9,469 bases of DNA, taken from the NCBI GenBank assembly GCA_021641225.1, contig JAJWXI010000060.1, forward strand, positions 1 through 9,469, written 5' to 3'. The notes under the pieces were generated by a model that worked only from the letters and a program-made list of their open reading frames with translations, was not told where the DNA came from and did not search any database. This DNA is from Collinsella aerofaciens. GTDB lineage: Bacteria; Actinomycetota; Coriobacteriia; Coriobacteriales; Coriobacteriaceae. A program made the position numbers and the translations under genes. Below, one piece after another: positions 6,965 through 9,469 of the stretch (within the stretch, counting starts at the first letter, position 1; each line of letters starts with the position of its first letter).

Positions 6965-7540
6965 TTATATTGTCGATGGGGTTGTTGCCGTTTCGCTCGT
7001 TTGGGTCGCTCCGGTGTCGTCGGTTTGGTCGGCATCGTCCTTTTGAGCGTCGGCGATGGTACCTGCTGCCGCGACGATGCCGCGTTGGGGTGCGACACCC
7101 GTCTGAGTCTGTGCGCCCTCGACAACCTCTGTACCTGCATGCGCGAGCTCGGGCGACTTGAACATTGCGTCCAGGTTGGCACCGCCGCCGGCGTAGCCAA
7201 GCGCAGCAAGCGCGATAACAATCACCGCGATAACGACCACGATCGGCACATAGCGATGCCAGCCGGCAGGGTTAAGCCCACTGCGACGAGCTGCCCCGCG
7301 GCTGATGTAGCCGAGCGTGCCGTCGTGCTTGAGCTTGGAGCCCACCACGCGCTTACGGCCCCACAGCGACGACTCGGCCTGCATGGCCAAGCGGGCGCTT
7401 GCCGAAGGATAGCCATATTTAGTGCGCTTGAACGAGCCGTCAAACCCAGAGGTATGCTTGCCCCACGTCACCGATGTTGTGCGTCGGTTAACCGGCGCGG
7501 CACTCCGCCTTCTGCGGCTCGGTTTTGTAGTCTCAGCCAT
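6965..7540 (-). CDS. Unrecognised single-pass membrane protein
   Basis: A 191-residue protein from ATG 7540 (MAETTKPSRRRR). The longer frame to 7600 would overlap the proposed promoter and lacks an SD, so it is rejected as the start. Residues 1-97 are strongly basic with Arg/Lys clusters and aromatic Trp/Tyr motifs (TSVTWGKHTSG, RTKYGYPSASARLAMQAESS); residues 98-118 form one transmembrane helix; residues 119-191 are acidic and Thr/Gln/Ala-rich. The positive-inside rule puts the basic half in the cytoplasm. No catalytic motif is seen. It follows the regulator gene on the same strand by 84 nt, with a likely promoter between. It could be a membrane-anchored nucleic-acid- or ribosome-contacting protein, but this is only charge-based speculation. 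No convincing terminator was found after it. Confidence 0.75.
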   Translation of the reverse strand: MAETTKPSRRRRSAAPVNRRTTSVTWGKHTSGFDGSFKRTKYGYPSASARLAMQAESSLWGRKRVVGSKLKHDGTLGYISRGAARRSGLNPAGWHRYVPIVVVIAVIVIALAALGYAGGGANLDAMFKSPELAHAGTEVVEGAQTQTGVAPQRGIVAAAGTIADAQKDDADQTDDTGATQTSETATTPSTI

Positions 7541-7584
7541 ACGCCCTCGCACGCCGTAACCAAATCGAAACAATAACGCTTTGG

Positions 7585-7613
7585 ACTGTAGCACACGCAT
7601 CGCGCGCGGTCAC
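7585..7613 (-). promoter_or_regulatory. Likely promoter of the 191-residue membrane protein gene
   Basis: In the minus direction GTGACC (7613-7608) and TACAGT (7590-7585) are 17 nt apart, with a TG one base before the -10 (extended -10, TGCTACAGT). The transcript would start near 7578, about 38 nt before the ATG at 7540. Confidence 0.5.
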
Positions 7614-7624
7614 GAGCACCTCGC

Positions 7625-8842
7625 TCAACGGTCACCGTCCTTCAGCAAGCGCCACAGAGTTGTACGGCTTATGCCCAGAACCTCGGCCGCACGGGTTCGG
7701 TTGCCATGGAGATGGTCTACGACCAGCCGCGCGATATCGCGCTCGGTATCGGCCAGGGGTCGCAGGATATACAGATCGCTGTCGAGCGTGGGGGCACCAA
7801 AGGTCGCGGTTTTGATCACGTCCTCTTGGGCAAGCACTTCCTCTGCCACGGTGCGACCCACCGTGCCTGCCCCAACCAATATATACAGTCGTTCCGAGAC
7901 CTCGCGAAGCTGTAGATAGTTGCGCGGCCAGCGGTAAGCATCGAGCGTCTTTACCGCCGCGGGTGCCAGCACGGGGGCTGCCGTTCCAAACATATCGGCC
8001 AAGTAGCCCAGATAGCGCGCGACCTTTTCCGTCGCGCCGCCCTGCTCGGCAATCGCCGGCGCCACGCTCACCGCGCAGGCCAAGCGTTCGGTCACAAAGG
8101 CCGCCTGATCGCTTTCACCGCCGCCCGGCATATCATTTGCCGTCAGTACCACGTGGCACCGCGCAGCAAGCGCCGCGCCGCCCATTGTGGACACAAGCTC
8201 GCGCAGCCGCTGGGGCTCAACGGCATGCCAGCCGCTCATGCACAGAGTCAGATCCGTCTGGAACAGCGGCGATTCGGGACTTTTAAGCATATGACGCCAA
8301 CCACGATCGGTGAGCTCATCGAGCGCGACGGACACAAAGGGCTGGTCGACAAACGGGCCGTCCAAGTAGAGACGCTTTGCGATCTCGGCCTGGCCCGCGC
8401 CCAATTCGCCCTCGAGCATAAGGGGCACACCGCGCGCGTAACTCTCGGCGACGGGCGCGGCCACCGAGGCGGCGCCCTCGACGATGCCGTACGCGCTCGA
8501 TTCATAGCGAGCCTCGACCTCGTCGGCGTTCAGCCATTCGATGCCCGCGTGAGCAACAGCGCCGCGCACCTCACGCGCCACGATAACCCAAAGGGCCTCG
8601 TGCTCTGTAGAAACCGGATGCACCGCCAGGCTCAGACGCGCGCCCCCGTGCCCCATCACCAGACGCGCGCCATCGCCCACCCGGTCGAGGCGCTCGGCAA
8701 CAAACGCAGCCATATCCCACTCGAGCGCGGGGTCGTCTATGGTCGAGATTGCAATGCCGCCACGCTCGTCGATCGCCAACGCCGAGGCCCCGGCAGCCGC
8801 CAGGGCCTCGATCATAATCTGCAGCTTAGCGTCGCTATCCAT
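7625..8842 (-). CDS. Transcriptional regulator with degenerate NtrC-like AAA+ domain and Fis-type HTH
   Basis: A 405-residue protein. Residues 1-105 are an unrecognised alpha/beta sensor-like region. Residues ~115-320 follow the sigma-54 activator AAA+ plan but are worn down: the Walker A site reads LEGELGAGQAEIA (143-155), with Gln where the Lys of GxGK should be; LFQTDLTLCMS (193-203) stands where Walker B (LFLDE) is expected; no GAFTGA loop is present; YRWPRNYLQLREVSERL (303-319) matches the WPGNVREL-nv-eRL sensor region. Residues 366-402 are a Fis/HTH_8 DNA-binding domain (LVVDHLHGNRTRAAEVLGIS, then RTTLWRLL). ATP binding and sigma-54 activation are therefore unlikely; it probably binds DNA as a classical repressor or activator, with the AAA remnant sensing or dimerising. 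Start ATG 8842 has GGGGTGG just upstream. It is divergent from the GntR gene at 9208; target genes are unknown. Confidence 0.82.
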   Translation of the reverse strand: MDSDAKLQIMIEALAAAGASALAIDERGGIAISTIDDPALEWDMAAFVAERLDRVGDGARLVMGHGGARLSLAVHPVSTEHEALWVIVAREVRGAVAHAGIEWLNADEVEARYESSAYGIVEGAASVAAPVAESYARGVPLMLEGELGAGQAEIAKRLYLDGPFVDQPFVSVALDELTDRGWRHMLKSPESPLFQTDLTLCMSGWHAVEPQRLRELVSTMGGAALAARCHVVLTANDMPGGGESDQAAFVTERLACAVSVAPAIAEQGGATEKVARYLGYLADMFGTAAPVLAPAAVKTLDAYRWPRNYLQLREVSERLYILVGAGTVGRTVAEEVLAQEDVIKTATFGAPTLDSDLYILRPLADTERDIARLVVDHLHGNRTRAAEVLGISRTTLWRLLKDGDR

Positions 8843-8885
8843 GTTCCACCCCGTCCTTAGCGCGGCGCCATGCCCGTCGCCCCTG

Positions 8886-8938
8886 CTGTCGAGTGTTTCA
8901 AAATTGAACGATATTGCTCACCAAACACTATAGGACAG
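8886..8938. promoter_or_regulatory. Dyad in the divergent regulator intergenic region
   Basis: CTGTC-g-AGTGTTT (8886-8898) is mirrored by AAACACT-atag-GACAG (8923-8938), 12 paired bases in two blocks. A smaller dyad TTCAAAATTGAA (8897-8908) overlaps its left arm. The region is AT-rich relative to its surroundings and contains candidate hexamers in both directions (TTGAAC then TATAGG on plus, TATAGT on minus), none strong. It may hold divergent promoters plus an operator for one of the two flanking regulators. Confidence 0.35.
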
Positions 8939-8966
8939 AAAGCGACGTCCTGCGAGTATATGAGTT

Positions 8967-9058
8967 GCCCCGCATCGCCATCCTGGCGGGGCGATAAGAG
9001 CTCTTCGGGACTTATAAACCTGCGGACAAGCCATACCCGCAAGAGCTCCTATCGCTCC
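8967..9058. other. Long inverted repeat, possible structured leader RNA
   Basis: GGGGCGATAAGAGCTCTT (8988-9005) pairs with AAGAGCTCCTATCGCTCC (9041-9058): 16 Watson-Crick pairs, one G-U and one mismatch. After a single bulged C, CGGG/CCCG adds four pairs, leaving a 26-nt loop with TTATAAACC. Just upstream GCCCCGC (8967-8973) can pair with GCGGGGC (8986-8992), using the same bases as the foot of the long stem, so the two folds exclude each other. If the GntR gene is transcribed from near 8935, both lie in a leader of about 270 nt. No known riboswitch consensus was recognised. It could instead be a DNA operator or a small RNA. Confidence 0.45.
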
Positions 9059-9181
9059 ACCGCTGGCGGCGGCATCGCGTGCGGAAAGCGGCAAGCGCCA
9101 CGCCGCGAAAGATCCCCAGCGACAATTGAATTACCCACCGCACCGGGCTGATTCGCGGCATAATAAACAACTGACATATGA

Positions 9182-9192
9182 GTGTGATACAA
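9182..9192. promoter_or_regulatory. GntR/FCD-like operator candidate
   Basis: GTGTGATACAA fits the GT-nnn-AC core described for FadR/FCD-type GntR regulators and keeps the A after AC-n; the outer T on the left is G. It lies 16 nt before the GntR start, overlapping the expected leader, so autoregulation is possible. One short site, could be chance. The only -10-like sequence nearby is CATAAT (9159-9164), without a good -35. Confidence 0.3.
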
Positions 9193-9207
9193 CGGCAGTG
9201 AGGCGCT

Positions 9208-9469
9208 ATGGAAGATTCGATGCACATCGGCGAGCAGGAAACGAGCCTACAGGACCAGTCCTATCACACCATTCGGCGCAAAATCGTCTACCTGGATTAC
9301 AAGCCGGGCGAAAAACTGGGTGTCAAGCAGCTTTGCGATGACCTGGATATGGGTCGCACGCCCGTGCGTGAGGCGCTGGTGCGCTTGGCGCAGGAAGGCC
9401 TGGTGCGCACCGTACCCCAGAGCGGCACCTATGTCTCACCCATCAACCTCACCCTTGCCGAAAGCGCCT
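9208..9469 (+). CDS. GntR-family transcriptional regulator, 3' part beyond the window
   Basis: The first 87 residues, cut by the right edge. Residues 14-77 are a GntR winged helix: SYHTIRRKIVYLDYKPGEKL (18-37), then LGVKQLCDDLDMGRTPVREA with the family signature RTPVREAL (50-57), and the wing LVRTVPQSGTYVSPI (65-79). The tight spacing and PGEKL motif favour the FadR/FCD subgroup, but the ligand domain is missing, so the effector cannot be guessed. ATG 9208 has GAGG 5 nt upstream; a second ATG four codons later lacks a better SD. It is divergently oriented to the AAA-remnant regulator, with 365 bp between them. Confidence 0.88.
   Translation, partial: MEDSMHIGEQETSLQDQSYHTIRRKIVYLDYKPGEKLGVKQLCDDLDMGRTPVREALVRLAQEGLVRTVPQSGTYVSPINLTLAESA

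Noticed and set aside
8153..8860. Plus-strand open frame of 235 codons
   Set aside because: Antisense shadow of the regulator with the Fis HTH; no recognisable motif.
8857..9042. Minus-strand 61-codon frame from TTG in the divergent intergenic region
   Set aside because: Rare TTG start, SD only 3 nt away, no third-position GC bias, and it runs through the long inverted repeat.

Overview
The window looks like a chromosomal segment of a moderately GC-rich, Gram-positive gut actinobacterium, most like Coriobacteriia such as Collinsella. This is an inference from composition, from the Ala/Asp-rich protein style and from the large Sec-exported beta-helical surface protein. No rRNA, tRNA, transposase, integrase or CRISPR array is visible. 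All genes but the last are on the minus strand, so transcription mostly runs right to left.

Right part (about 6965-9469): a regulator with a degenerate NtrC-like AAA+ domain and a Fis-type helix-turn-helix (7625-8842) is followed by an unrecognised single-pass membrane protein with its own likely promoter (6965-7540). A 365-bp divergent intergenic region separates the regulator from a plus-strand GntR-family regulator (9208 to the window end). That region holds an 18-bp-arm inverted repeat that could fold into a long RNA hairpin, a competing GC-rich hairpin, and a second dyad.

Left part (1-6684): one apparent operon. In transcription order it holds a signal peptide plus giant beta-helix surface protein (6684-2807), a 36-residue leader-like peptide (2795-2685), an intercistronic double hairpin, a single-pass membrane protein with a long acidic Asn/Ser tail (2610-2125), an HPr-kinase-like P-loop protein (2124-1282), a PqqD-like protein (1292-1026) and a PF14907-type nucleotidyltransferase (1019 to the left edge). 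Genes in the tail abut or overlap, which suggests translational coupling.

Two things stand out. First, the surface protein is split by a run of nine G (coding strand) just after the signal peptide. With nine G the frame closes after 57 residues; with seven or ten G the signal peptide joins a 1,160-residue open frame to give about 1,292 residues. This is the classic layout of slipped-strand phase variation, seen here in the OFF state. Second, the short peptide has a YxxPxL leader motif like lasso-peptide precursors and shares its operon with a PqqD-like domain, an HPrK-like kinase and a nucleotidyltransferase, all types known from kinase-decorated lasso peptide clusters. Yet it has no canonical lasso core, and no cyclase or protease is visible. 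Together this suggests a phase-variable locus combining a surface protein with a RiPP-like or peptide-modification module. The functional link is inference; the gene content and the frame break are visible in the sequence.
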